Notes: generated by a model not told the origin, from the letters alone. A stretch of 34,002 nucleotides of DNA from Nostoc sp. NOS(2021) (GCF_017115025.1 NZ_JABXKM010000047.1:1-34002); one strand, 5' to 3'; shown: positions 24,899-33,142, numbered from the stretch's first letter. Made by a program: numbers and translations.

Positions 24899-25033
24899 GG
24901 CAAGTGTTTAGATTCGCTACAGAAATTCAACGCCTGACTAAAAGCGTCTCTAATTTGAGCGTAGGCTAAATATGGAACTACGACTGTATGTCAACCATAT
25001 TAAAATTATTAATTTATCGTACTTCGCTCAGGG

Positions 25034-25213
25034 TCAATGACGGCTCCAGCGTAGATAAGTCACATAGATAATAGCTACCACCTGCATTGGCATGAGGACA
25101 ATCAGGCTTTTCCAAAAATTGTGAATTTCCAAATTAGACATGGCGCTGAAATAGCCAAAGCCCAACAACAAGAAGAGTATCCAGATCATCTGTTTACGTT
25201 TGATAGTTAGCAT
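25034..25213 (-). CDS. Small membrane protein, 59 aa
   Basis: A frame read on the minus strand from ATG 25213 to TGA 25034. It begins MLTIKRKQMIWILFLLLGF, with a basic start and a hydrophobic segment (about 9-23), then a polar middle (MSNLEIHNFWK), a second hydrophobic segment (about 37-53, LIVLMPMQVVAIIYVTY) and the basic end LRWSRH. Two-helix topology with positive ends fits a small integral membrane protein. Function unknown; it lies upstream of the P-type ATPase gene on the same strand with 136 bp between. Below the size where chance is excluded, but the design is coherent. Confidence 0.55.
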   Translation of the reverse strand: MLTIKRKQMIWILFLLLGFGYFSAMSNLEIHNFWKSLIVLMPMQVVAIIYVTYLRWSRH

Positions 25214-25343
25214 AGCAGTAGGATTCAGAATTTTTTAGCAAAAATAAAAATATTTAGTTATACCTATAAATCTATACAGAATACACAATAACTTTAATTA
25301 ATAGTTACTCAAAAAAGAAGTTTACCCAAAGGAGAGTTATTAA

Positions 25344-25372
25344 CAATTCAAAATTCAAAATTCAAAATTCAA
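25344..25372. repeat. AATTCAAA tandem repeat
   Basis: Four units of AATTCAAA/ATTCAAA. The same unit recurs at 28744-28776. Confidence 0.8.
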
Positions 25373-25384
25373 ACATTTTAGACA

Positions 25385-25417
25385 TTTTCAGACGGGGATT
25401 TAAACCCCGACTGAAAA
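25385..25417. terminator. TTTTCAGACGGGG inverted repeat
   Basis: TTTTCAGACGGGG (25385-25397) pairs with CCCCGACTGAAAA (25405-25417) with a single mismatch and a 7-nt loop. Downstream of the TM2 gene on the minus strand, the stem ends in a T-run (CTGAAAA and TTTTCAG read either way), which suits a terminator. Confidence 0.55.
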
Positions 25418-25508
25418 TAACGCTACCTGTATTGTTGGGGTCTTAAACCCTTTGATTTCCGATAAGGAGATAATTCAAACACCAATGCACATTAAATTAA
25501 AACGGCAA

Positions 25509-25775
25509 TCAAAACCAGCCTTTCTTCTCGATGATGTAAGCATTGAGGAATTCTTCATCAGTCTTGGTTAAGTAGATGATACCTTCAACCAAACCGACAA
25601 TCCCCATTATTGCCCCACCAAAACCAAATGTGAGTATAGTAACAAGCAGCATGATCACACCTTCGGTAGTATAACCAAGAATAAACTTGTGAATACCTAA
25701 GGCTCCTAACAAGATAGCGCAAATGCCAGCTGCAATTTTTTTGCTGCTAGCATCACCACGATTGATATTAGACAC
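25509..25775 (-). CDS. TM2 domain-containing protein, copy 1
   Basis: An 88-aa protein with a TM2 domain: two hydrophobic segments, about 14-34 (AAGICAILLGALGIHKFILG) and 38-67, joined by a short turn. The GxxGxHxF-type motif is LGALGIHKFILGY, and the second segment is followed by IYLTKTDEEF and a C-terminal aromatic tail (KKGWF). TM2 proteins are small membrane proteins of unclear function found in many bacteria. A paralogue with the same plan and ending lies 338 bp upstream, so this is a tandem duplication. A short polar, serine- and asparagine-rich start (MSNINRGDASSKK) precedes the domain. Confidence 0.9.
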   Translation of the reverse strand: MSNINRGDASSKKIAAGICAILLGALGIHKFILGYTTEGVIMLLVTILTFGFGGAIMGIVGLVEGIIYLTKTDEEFLNAYIIEKKGWF

Positions 25776-26113
25776 TATTAAGCATACTCCTCAAGTATAA
25801 ATGACACCCTCAATCTTAGTGTAATTATTCTTACTTAGCATCTACATATTTATTCCAGTAATAAATTGTCAAATTTTAATCAATTGAGAAGATATAAGAC
25901 TCAGAATTTGATTTTTTAAAACATACTGAGACTGAAAAGCCAGTTTGAGCGGTTCAAAAATCAGACAGAAGTCCTATACTTCTTTCCCTAAGCTCGAACT
26001 GCTCTCAGCAAGAATTTTCTTCTCTGGTAAATGTAAGCATTGACAAATTTGTTTCAAAGATACACTCAGGAGATATAACTTCACACAGTAACCCAAGTGT
26101 GAAATATAAGTTT
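25776..26113. other. 338-bp spacer between the two TM2 genes
   Basis: AT-rich, with no gene, hairpin or tandem repeat that I can support. It presumably holds the promoter of TM2 copy 1, which suggests the two copies are separately transcribed. Confidence 0.4.
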
Positions 26114-26389
26114 CTAAAACCAGCCCTGCTTATTCACAAAGTAGGTATTTACGAATTCTTCAGGGGACTTATTTAAGTAGATCATGCCTTCAATTAAACC
26201 TACAAGTTGCATAATTAACAAGGCAAGTCCGTAGGTGAAAGAACCTCCAACTACAGAAATCACCAACATGATAAAGCCTTCTGGAGCGTATCCTAGAATA
26301 AACTTATGAACCCCAAATCCTCCAAGGATAATTCCACAATAACCAGCTAGAAGTTGTTTGGTAGGGTGACTGGGGTTGAGATTTGCCAT
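26114..26389 (-). CDS. TM2 domain-containing protein, copy 2
   Basis: A 91-aa TM2 protein, paralogous to the copy at 25509. The motif reads LGGFGVHKFILGYAPEGFIM, the second segment is longer (LVISVVGGSFTYGLALLIMQLVG, broken by a glycine-rich turn), and the end is again IYLNKSPEEF...NKQGWF. The polar N-terminus ANLNPSHPTKQ differs from copy 1. The two proteins share the domain core and tail but differ in the linker, which fits an old duplication. The start ATG 26389 is the only one upstream of the domain. Confidence 0.9.
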   Translation of the reverse strand: MANLNPSHPTKQLLAGYCGIILGGFGVHKFILGYAPEGFIMLVISVVGGSFTYGLALLIMQLVGLIEGMIYLNKSPEEFVNTYFVNKQGWF

Positions 26390-27089
26390 CTGAGTGCTGC
26401 TCCTTGATAAGTTAGGTATAAAAATAGATTTTTTACTATAGTGAAAGCACGTAAATGTATTTACTTAACAAATATATTTTTAATTCTTTCAGTATTAAGT
26501 AAGCCCAAAACGAATAACCAAAATCAGCGTGCTTCTATTCCAGAGGGGACGCTCAAATCTCTTACGGCATAGCCTGAAAATCTGGCGCTCCTTAATGACT
26601 TTTGGTGGATTTGATGATTGCAAACCCTGGTGCGGCAGTTTTGCAGATTTTTAGGTAAAACATTTATCTTGAGAAGAATGAACCTCAATAATCAGCAAAA
26701 ACTGCTATATACACCACTTTCTACAAGTCCATCAGTATTATTTCCGGATTTTTTTGCGTAGGCGTAGCCCGTCGTAGACATCGCTTCCAGCGGGCGTGAA
26801 ACGCCATCGCACCAATTACGAGACCAGTTGCGTGGTTAGTGGGAATGTAGAAGCGCAAGAGGCATCTTCTAACATCTCGAAAATGGCTAAAATCATCCGA
26901 ATGAGAATAAATGCTTAACTAGATAGTTTGTTGTCTATGTTAACAGCATTCTTTGATTTGCTTTTGCCATTATCTGAATTGGGTTTTCAGCGAGTATTTA
27001 TGCTTACAACCAATTATAACTAGTAAATTGTTCCACTTATGGAGATGAAAGCAAATATTTTTGTTTTAGGCAACAGTAGTTTAATTGTG
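26390..27089. other. 700-bp spacer with a dispersed repeat
   Basis: No gene is supported. A GC-rich dispersed element lies at 26756-26815 (GCGTAGGCGTAGCCCGTCG...GGGCGTGAAACGCCATCGC). Short frames near 26597 and 26678 code for 19 and 27 residues and have no recognisable content. The part nearest 26390 presumably holds the TM2 copy 2 promoter. Confidence 0.45.
26756..26815. repeat. GCGTAGGCGTAGCCC dispersed repeat
   Basis: GCGTAGGCGTAGCCCGTCG followed by AGACATCGC and GGGCGTGAAACGCCATCGC. Elements of this kind are common in Nostoc-type intergenic DNA. GC content stands out from the AT-rich flanks. Confidence 0.6.
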
Positions 27090-28664
27090 TTAATTACTAC
27101 CTAATGTGAACAAACTTAATAATGTACCACTATTCCAGAGACTATGGAGGAGCATAGGAGCGAGGAGGTTGCGCGATCGCGTGTAAACTACCCCCAAAAC
27201 AATCCCCAATGCGGTCAGTGGCAGAATTTCCGACAAGCTGAGGTGAGCGATCGCAAACAACAAACTACTGACAAGAATTGCTCCCCACACGGGTAAGTAA
27301 CGAGTCAGAGAGGGTAACAAAAAACCGCGAAACAGAATTTCTTCAAAAAATGGAGCTGCGATCGCCGCTGTGGAGAAAAATATGCCAAGTGCTACACCAT
27401 CTCGACTTTCCAGCGCTAGTTGCAACAGGGGATTACTACCACCTTGTCCTTGCCATAGCTGTTGATTAATCAAAGATACCACCACAACTATTGGTAAAGC
27501 CGTGCAATAGCCTCCCAGTCCCCACAAAAACCAGTTATCTTGAAAACGGAAGCGAAACCAAAATTCTGGTAGTGGAAAAAAGCGCTTGAGAGAGAAATAC
27601 AGCACTAACAGCGCACCCGATGCTACCAGTAAGTAACTAAGCAAAACATAAAAAGCCTGAAGTCGCACATCACCGATGGGACGCGCGATGGGGAGCAGCG
27701 ATAACACTAAAGGCACAAAAATTTGCCCCATGAAGAAAAAGCCGACGACAAAAACCTGCAAAACGGTTTCACCATCCCAAGGTGTTGACCAAGGGACATC
27801 AGCATTTTGAGCTAGTAACGAGGCTTTTCCTTTCAACAAGCGTTGAGCAAATAACAAAATCAGCAGTATTAGACCAATTAACGCTGCCAAGGTGGGAATA
27901 GTGCCAATAACCGCTAATTTTATCACCGCTTGAGCAGCAGATTTTTGTTGTGCAGCTTTAACTGCTGATAAAGCGTCTTGTCGTTGCTGGAGTTGGTATA
28001 GCTTAACCAAAGCAGTAGAGCGAAACCAACCTTCTAAATTCTTTTGAATCGGTTCTTGAGGATTTGGGAGGAGACGGGGAGGATTGCTCCACAGTCCACT
28101 CAATACAGCAGCAGTTTGCCCAAATTCTGGATTGATATCTGAGCGTTGTTGTAATTCGCTCCAAGTCTTGAGGGCTGTATCGGTCTGTCCTTGCTGTGCT
28201 TGTAAAATTCCCAGGCGCAAGTCTAATTCAGCCAGTAATTTTTGTAATTGCTTGAGGGACTGCTGTAACTGTTGCTGTCCCTGTTTAGAGGTTTTAGTAG
28301 TGGGAGGAACGTCAGGTAGAGGTTTCGGAGGTATGGGAGTTATTTCAGGTTGAGAGCGTAATTGTGCAAGTTTGTTGTTAACTTTGTCCAAATTAGTTTG
28401 AACTGATTCACGCGCCTCCTGATACTGCTTTGTAGCGCTTTCTAGGGGTTGCTCACCAAGTATCGCTTCCCGAATCGCCTGGAGATTGTCATCGTTGCTA
28501 TCTTCTGATTGCCAAGCTTGGGCTTGTAGAGCAATATTAGTTTGATACAGTTCTAGGCGACTTTGAAACTGAGGTTCTTGCCAACTATTGAATAAAGACA
28601 AAACTGCCAACAGAACTGCTATGGGTGTCAGTATAAAAATTAAAATCAACCGCTTGAGTGTCAT
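27090..28664 (-). CDS. CPBP family intramembrane glutamic endopeptidase (CAAX/Abi-like)
   Basis: A 524-aa protein. Residues 1-25 form a membrane anchor or signal; about 25-240 are hydrophilic and helical with long glutamine-rich stretches (coiled-coil-like, QQQLQQSLKQLQKLLAEL). The C-terminal half is multi-spanning and holds the CPBP (ABI) protease motifs: FFEEILFRG with E441, E442 and R446, then the histidine segment AIAHLSLSE and the late LLHSLWNS. CPBP proteases cleave membrane or prenylated proteins; in cyanobacteria substrates are unknown. The large N-terminal extension is unlike short CPBP proteins but occurs in cyanobacterial members. The start at 28664 is the only one giving the membrane anchor. 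Confidence 0.9.
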   Translation of the reverse strand: MTLKRLILIFILTPIAVLLAVLSLFNSWQEPQFQSRLELYQTNIALQAQAWQSEDSNDDNLQAIREAILGEQPLESATKQYQEARESVQTNLDKVNNKLAQLRSQPEITPIPPKPLPDVPPTTKTSKQGQQQLQQSLKQLQKLLAELDLRLGILQAQQGQTDTALKTWSELQQRSDINPEFGQTAAVLSGLWSNPPRLLPNPQEPIQKNLEGWFRSTALVKLYQLQQRQDALSAVKAAQQKSAAQAVIKLAVIGTIPTLAALIGLILLILLFAQRLLKGKASLLAQNADVPWSTPWDGETVLQVFVVGFFFMGQIFVPLVLSLLPIARPIGDVRLQAFYVLLSYLLVASGALLVLYFSLKRFFPLPEFWFRFRFQDNWFLWGLGGYCTALPIVVVVSLINQQLWQGQGGSNPLLQLALESRDGVALGIFFSTAAIAAPFFEEILFRGFLLPSLTRYLPVWGAILVSSLLFAIAHLSLSEILPLTALGIVLGVVYTRSRNLLAPMLLHSLWNSGTLLSLFTLGSN

Positions 28665-28743
28665 CTATCCCTCTTTTACTAACCAGTGGGGAGCGCGTCC
28701 CCCTTGGGAATTATCGCAAGAAAAAGTCACGTCGCTTCACTCC

Positions 28744-28776
28744 GAATTCAAAATTCAAAATTCAAAATTCAAAATT
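28744..28776. repeat. AATTCAAA tandem repeat
   Basis: Four units of AATTCAAA, as at 25344. It fills the spacer between the protease gene and the first Uma2 gene. Confidence 0.8.
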
Positions 28777-28856
28777 AATAATCTCATAAATAAATTTCGG
28801 GGCTTGTCAGAGGTGGATAGATATCATCAATATTATAAGTTTGCGTCGCACCCACC

Positions 28857-29555
28857 ATGTTAAATTACAACCCATTGCACTGCTTACCCTCCGCCGAGGA
28901 TCTGCCCGATTCTGACGATGAACCTGTGGATAATCAGCTACAACATTTGATTCCTGGTTTGCTAGAAGCCATCTTAGCTTGGCTGTGGGCAAGCCGGATG
29001 GATTGGTTTTTTGGCGTTGATATGGGGATATATTACGATCCCGAATTACCGCCGATTGTGCCTGATGGGTTTTTAAGTTTAGGAGTCGAGCGAGTTTTTG
29101 ATGAGAACTTGCGTTTAAGTTATGTGTTGTGGGAAGAAAAAGTTATGCCAATCGTGGCGCTTGAGGTGGTTTCTCACAGACGGCGCGGGGAATACACGAG
29201 CAAAAAGAAACTTTATGCGGATATGGAGATTTTGTATTATGTTGTTTACAATCCCCAACGCCGGAGAAAACCACCTTTAGAAGTTTATCGGTTTGTAAAT
29301 GGTGAGTATGTATTGCAGCCAGGAAATCTAATTTGGTTATCAGAGATAGGTTTAGCAATTGGTTATGAACGGGGAACCTATCAGGGAATTACGCGGGATT
29401 GGTTGTATTGGTATGACAAACAAGGAGTCAGATATTTAACACCAGAAGAACGGGCGATCGCTGCTGAAGAACGCGCTACCACTGCGGAACAACGCGCTCA
29501 AAGGCTGGCAGAAGAATTGCGAAGGTTGGGGATAGATCCAGATTCTTTGAGTTGA
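28857..29555 (+). CDS. Uma2 family nuclease (PD-(D/E)XK) with C-terminal coiled coil
   Basis: A 232-aa protein of the Uma2 (DUF820) family, expanded in cyanobacteria and assigned to the PD-(D/E)XK nuclease fold. Visible core: PPIVPDGFLSLG (about 64-75) with the PD, then IVALEVVSHRRRGEY (E-x-x-S) and KKKLYADMEILYYVVYN. The end (about 196-225) is a heptad-like coil: ERAIAAEERATTAEQRAQRL. Substrate and role are not established; Uma2 proteins are often near mobile or defence DNA. The start ATG 28857 is the first of the frame; a spurious short frame overlaps on the other strand. Convergent with the addiction antitoxin gene. Confidence 0.88.
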   Translation: MLNYNPLHCLPSAEDLPDSDDEPVDNQLQHLIPGLLEAILAWLWASRMDWFFGVDMGIYYDPELPPIVPDGFLSLGVERVFDENLRLSYVLWEEKVMPIVALEVVSHRRRGEYTSKKKLYADMEILYYVVYNPQRRRKPPLEVYRFVNGEYVLQPGNLIWLSEIGLAIGYERGTYQGITRDWLYWYDKQGVRYLTPEERAIAAEERATTAEQRAQRLAEELRRLGIDPDSLS

Positions 29556-29590
29556 TTTTGTGGGGTGCGATCGCTTTATTAACTGATAGC

Positions 29591-29812
29591 TCATTCAGAT
29601 AAACCTAGTCTTTCCTTGACGGATTGCCAGTTTGAACCTTGGTTTGGGTTTCGGCGATGCATCTCCAAGCGTCTATCTAATTCTTGTTTTTCCTCATCGT
29701 TGAGAGGAACTTCATCGGGTGTGGTAAGAATGCTGTCCCATAAGTCCTCGGCAAGCTGTATACGTTCAGATACACTTAGTTCGGAAATATCGATTTTTAA
29801 TATGGGGTGCAT
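29591..29812 (-). CDS. Addiction module antitoxin-like protein (RelB/StbD-type, orphan)
   Basis: A 73-aa protein of the Unstab_antitox type: LSVSERIQLAEDLWDSI at the start, then EVPLNDEEKQELDRRLEMHRRNPNQG and WQSVKERLG. These are small helical antitoxins usually encoded just before a RelE/ParE toxin. Here no toxin is seen: on the same strand the next sequence downstream (left) is the end of the Uma2 gene on the other strand, and upstream is the immunity-like gene. It is therefore an orphan, or a remnant. Confidence 0.8.
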   Translation of the reverse strand: MHPILKIDISELSVSERIQLAEDLWDSILTTPDEVPLNDEEKQELDRRLEMHRRNPNQGSNWQSVKERLGLSE

Positions 29813-29870
29813 GGTTGTTGTTAATGTAGTTACTCAATATAATTTTATTTTAGATTATAAATGACTTATC

Positions 29871-30479
29871 TTATTCCCAATAAAGTAAAGCATCAAGTTT
29901 ACCTGATTCTGTAAATGTTCTAGCAGCTAGTAAACAGTGCAGCAAATCAACACACATTTTCGCCGGATAATTTTCTTCTTGTCCACCGACTACTAATTTT
30001 TCTATTTCATCAGATTGTGATAAATCAACTAAAACATCAAAACTTTTGTTCTTAAAAGTTGCAGTTACAACATATTTATCTGACTTACCACCTCCAATAT
30101 TCATGTAAGTCTCATCATCATATTTCAAGGTTACTAAAGTTTTGCTTTTACCATCTAACTCGCGGATAGCTGCTTCGATTTTAATCCAATTTTGATCTTT
30201 TATTAATTCACCTTGATTGCTGTTACTAACCCATTTTTCTGCTGATAGCTTGAATACTAAACTTGTTTCGCTTTTTTGTGGCAAATCAGGCCAGCGATCG
30301 AAACCAAGTAACTTACCAATCTCAGAATTTTTGAGAAATGCTTGACGTTCAGCATAGCTCATAATTACATTTGTCCCAGCCCGGATTTGCTCAGGAGTCA
30401 ACAGGCGTGGGGATTCCCCATTGGCTTTCGTGTCTTCTGGTGAATGCTGCGGCGTTATTTCTTGAGAATTTGAACACAT
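29871..30479 (-). CDS. Imm1-like immunity protein
   Basis: A 202-aa protein when started at ATG 30479. I recognise the Imm1 immunity family from the end of the sequence: YMNIGGGKSDKYVV (a GGG motif), LVVGGQEENYPAKMCVDLL and AARTFTESGKLDALLYWE. Imm1 proteins protect against polymorphic secreted toxins. No toxin is nearby, so it looks like an orphan immunity gene. AGGAG stands 9 bases before ATG 30479. The frame also opens at 30500; either start overlaps the upstream gene by about 90-110 bases. The first 70 residues are not part of the Imm1 core and I do not recognise them. The match is from memory. Confidence 0.65.
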   Translation of the reverse strand: MCSNSQEITPQHSPEDTKANGESPRLLTPEQIRAGTNVIMSYAERQAFLKNSEIGKLLGFDRWPDLPQKSETSLVFKLSAEKWVSNSNQGELIKDQNWIKIEAAIRELDGKSKTLVTLKYDDETYMNIGGGKSDKYVVTATFKNKSFDVLVDLSQSDEIEKLVVGGQEENYPAKMCVDLLHCLLAARTFTESGKLDALLYWE

Positions 30480-30975
30480 AGCCATCTTCTCCTGGGGCAA
30501 TATTTGTTGCGCCCATATACTCCATTTCTATTATGTCTCTATAGTAGTCAACAGCTGAATTCAGTGATACCAGAAAGATTAGCGCTTCACTCTCTCCTAC
30601 CGAAAAATAACGCAATCCTACTTGTGTTGCATACCAGATTAGCCATTTTCCTATCGGTTCAAGCAAACGGTTAGGTTGTTGACCTCTGCTAATCGGATTA
30701 GTTTCTATCTGATCAATTTCTACGGTTTCAGGTAAGTAAGGGTAAAGATACACGCTATACCTAATCAATCCCCAGATTTGTCCAGCATACACAAGCTTGA
30801 CAATATTTTGAAATTCAAAGTCGTTACGTCGCCATAACTCTTGCCAGTGAAAAGTCCAATTGCTTGGCATATCATCCACTGTTGCAGGGGAAATGACAGC
30901 CTCTTGTTCGCCTCTCTCTTGAGTTAGGACTCGCACCCAATACGAGCCGATATCAGCCAATCTAGTAATCCTCAC
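30391..30975 (-). CDS. GNAT-like acetyltransferase-fold protein
   Basis: A 194-aa protein that looks like a GNAT-fold protein. The pattern: IWGLIRYSVYLYPYLPETVE, then VEIDQIETNP (typical strand 4), RGQQPNRLLEPIGKWLIWYATQVG (helix 3, with a site like the acetyl-CoA-binding loop but lacking the standard Q/RxxGxG/A), and SLNSAVDYYRDIIEMEYMG (late GNAT helix). A missing canonical pyrophosphate loop makes catalysis uncertain. It overlaps the 5' end of the Imm1-like gene by 89-110 bases in another frame, so the two may be coupled. Function unknown; toxin-associated roles are a guess. Confidence 0.5.
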   Translation of the reverse strand: MRITRLADIGSYWVRVLTQERGEQEAVISPATVDDMPSNWTFHWQELWRRNDFEFQNIVKLVYAGQIWGLIRYSVYLYPYLPETVEIDQIETNPISRGQQPNRLLEPIGKWLIWYATQVGLRYFSVGESEALIFLVSLNSAVDYYRDIIEMEYMGATNIAPGEDGYVFKFSRNNAAAFTRRHESQWGIPTPVDS

Positions 30976-31103
30976 ACGTCTAAGAGTGATAATACTGCGT
31001 TAGGGGGTGAGGGTGCGATCGCGTTTTAGTTTATGTTGTGGTTATGGGATGCGATTACCAGGGTAAGCTCATCTAGTAAATTGGGTATGGGTTCACTCTC
31101 CGA

Positions 31104-31670
31104 CTACTCTTCCCAAGTAACTGTAATGCAAAGAGGAATACAGTACTTCTCTATTAGTTCTAGATTTTTTAATTGCAAATATTGCGTAGTTCTACTTTTA
31201 GTACTGAATTTACCAAACAGGTGTAATCGCTTTGAGCGCTGAGGGTAGTCTTGACCACGAATCATCAATTGACCTACTCCGTGAATCCAATTTTTAACAC
31301 TCTTAACTTCTATAATCTCCTTTTCAGTTAGAAGATCAATTGCTCCTGTGTTTGTTGGAACTTCTATTTCTCCACCAAGCTCTTTTTGTAGTCCCGTTTT
31401 AATCTCTTCTTCTCTTTGAAGCTTTCTTTCTTTTTTACACCATTCTCTAAAATGATGTCCTATTAGAGGATGAGCAATATAATAGTATTTTCCGGAAATT
31501 TCTTCTTCTTCTTTGAAAATTAATTCTTCAATGGGAATATTTGTTTCATTACAAACATTTTTCAAAAAAATCTCTGTTTGTTTATTCTCTTTATAATGAT
31601 GTATGTATTTTTTATAACTTTCAGATATTTCAGTTAAGTTAACATATTCAATTTCTCTGTAACTTCTCAT
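31104..31670 (-). CDS. KilA-N-like domain fused to a PD-(D/E)XK nuclease-like domain
   Basis: A 188-aa protein. The first half resembles a KilA-N DNA-binding domain: YVNLTEISESYKKYIHHYK (9-27), TEIFLKNVCNETNIP (32-46), and IAHPLIGHHFREWC (65-78), close to the W/H-P-L-A-x-x-A-x-W pattern. The second half looks like a restriction-fold core: TGAIDLL with D112, then EIIEVKSVKNW with E121 and K123, and GQL/RGQ after it, i.e. D-X8-E-X-K. So it may bind and cut DNA. KilA-N domains are frequent in phages and mobile elements. No partner methylase is present. It is a minus-strand gene between the GNAT-like gene and the second Uma2. Confidence 0.65.
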   Translation of the reverse strand: MRSYREIEYVNLTEISESYKKYIHHYKENKQTEIFLKNVCNETNIPIEELIFKEEEEISGKYYYIAHPLIGHHFREWCKKERKLQREEEIKTGLQKELGGEIEVPTNTGAIDLLTEKEIIEVKSVKNWIHGVGQLMIRGQDYPQRSKRLHLFGKFSTKSRTTQYLQLKNLELIEKYCIPLCITVTWEE

Positions 31671-31828
31671 TTATTTGTATAGCCCTGCTTTAAGTAAATG
31701 CTAGCATTAACTAGTATAAATGATACCACTGTTGAAAAGCTATCGATATATCATAACTTGTAGTAATTTCCACACCTATCTTAGTTTGCAATGCGGACAA
31801 TTATCTACAGTACAAATTACCTGATTAA

Positions 31829-32461
31829 CTACCCTAATTTCTCCCGCACCCAAACGCGAAATGATTTGAGCAAAGCAATTTCTCCCATACTTTTACTCTG
31901 CTGAATAAATCTGCTTATCTCACTCACTGATACTAGAGGAAAGGCAACACTAAACTTACACTCGACATATTGCCCCTCTACCAACTGATAAAATCTCAAA
32001 TTTTGCCCATCATATCTCCAAAGTTCAGGTACACCCAACGCTGAATAAATACCCAATTTGTTAACTGAACTGCTGGTAATATCAATCTCAATTGCTAAGT
32101 CAGGTGGCGGATCATTTTCTAAATCTAAAGTTTCCTTACCTCTAATAGCTAGTTCATTTTGGATATAGTAGCAAGTATCTGGTTCTATTCCCCGCTTTGA
32201 TATTTTCCGCTTCAATGTTGTAGAACCAGCACTTATAATTTCAATTTCTAATTCTTCAGCTAAGACTAGAATAAAATGGTCAAATTGAATTTTGGGGTTT
32301 TCATGTTCAAAAAGTGGGGTCATAATTTCTAAAGTGCCACAGTCATAAGCAAATCTAGAGCCTCTGTCCTCACCTGTATCTCTCAGCAAGGCTTCAAAGG
32401 TTTCCCAGCTAATGTTATGTAGCACTGTTCTTTGTTCAGCAGACGTTGACTTGACAAGCAT
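31829..32461 (-). CDS. Uma2 family nuclease (PD-(D/E)XK), tandem paralogue A
   Basis: A 210-aa Uma2 family protein. The core is intact: SWETFEALLRDTGE, FAYDCGTLEIMTPLFEHE, RGIEPDTCYYIQNE with the PD, then PPDLAIEIDITSSSVNKL (P-D-L-x-x-E-I-D-x-T-S) and YSALGVPELWRYDG. It is a close paralogue of the gene at 32510, same strand, same length and start (MLVKST); the two differ throughout but keep every core motif. There is a 48-bp spacer. Function not established for the family. No obvious partner. Confidence 0.9.
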   Translation of the reverse strand: MLVKSTSAEQRTVLHNISWETFEALLRDTGEDRGSRFAYDCGTLEIMTPLFEHENPKIQFDHFILVLAEELEIEIISAGSTTLKRKISKRGIEPDTCYYIQNELAIRGKETLDLENDPPPDLAIEIDITSSSVNKLGIYSALGVPELWRYDGQNLRFYQLVEGQYVECKFSVAFPLVSVSEISRFIQQSKSMGEIALLKSFRVWVREKLG

Positions 32462-32509
32462 ATCTTAGAAAAAATAAGCCAGTAATTATATTTATCAATG
32501 AGGTATACT

Positions 32510-33142
32510 TTAACCTATCTTCCCCCGCACCCAAGCGCTGAAGGATTGCACCAAATCAATTTCATCCATAGTTTTACTTTGCTGGATAAATCTATTCATA
32601 TCACTAACAGAAATTAAAGGAAAAGCTATACTCAACTTAATCTCAATATACTGGGTTTCTACTAATTGATAAAATTTTAAAACTTCACCGTTATATCTCC
32701 ATAATTCTCCTACACCTAAAGCCGCATAAATATTAAATTTATTAACATAACTGCTAGTAATATCAATTTCAACTGCTAAATCTGGTGCTGGGTCTGTTCT
32801 TAAATCTAATTCTTGTTTACCTCTAATTAGTGGCTCATTTTGAATATAATAGCAAGTATCTGGTTCTATTCCCCTTGCTATTGGTTGACGCTTTAATGTT
32901 GTAGAACCAGCACTTCTAATTTTAATTTTTAATTCTACTGCTAAAGCGAATATAAATCGGTCAAATTGAATTTTGGGGTTTTCGTGTTCAAAAAGTGGAG
33001 TCATGATTTCTAAAACACCGCAGTCATAAGCAAACCGAGAACCTCTATGCTCACCTGTATCTCTCAGCAAGGCTTCAAAGGTTTCCCAGCTAACGTTGTG
33101 TAAGACTGTTCTTTGTTCTGCAAGGGTTGACTTGACAAGCAT
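32510..33142 (-). CDS. Uma2 family nuclease (PD-(D/E)XK), tandem paralogue B
   Basis: A 210-aa Uma2 family protein starting MLVKSTLAEQRT at ATG 33142, which matches paralogue A. The open frame extends 28 codons upstream to 33226, but those codons come from an AATTCGT tandem repeat (NYELRITNY), so the longer start is not used. Core motifs as in paralogue A: RGIEPDTCYYIQNE, PAPDLAVEIDITSS, YAALGVGELWRYNG. The pair is a tandem duplication with clear divergence, including in the middle (RQPIARG versus RKISKRG). Confidence 0.9.
   Translation of the reverse strand: MLVKSTLAEQRTVLHNVSWETFEALLRDTGEHRGSRFAYDCGVLEIMTPLFEHENPKIQFDRFIFALAVELKIKIRSAGSTTLKRQPIARGIEPDTCYYIQNEPLIRGKQELDLRTDPAPDLAVEIDITSSYVNKFNIYAALGVGELWRYNGEVLKFYQLVETQYIEIKLSIAFPLISVSDMNRFIQQSKTMDEIDLVQSFSAWVRGKIG

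Noticed and set aside
26597-26760. Short frames of 19 and 27 codons downstream of the TM2 genes
   Set aside because: Too short, no domain, no consistent ribosome binding site; treated as chance.
31033-31242. 69-codon plus-strand frame opposite the KilA-N-like gene
   Set aside because: It is antisense to a supported gene, lacks a start site and has no domain.
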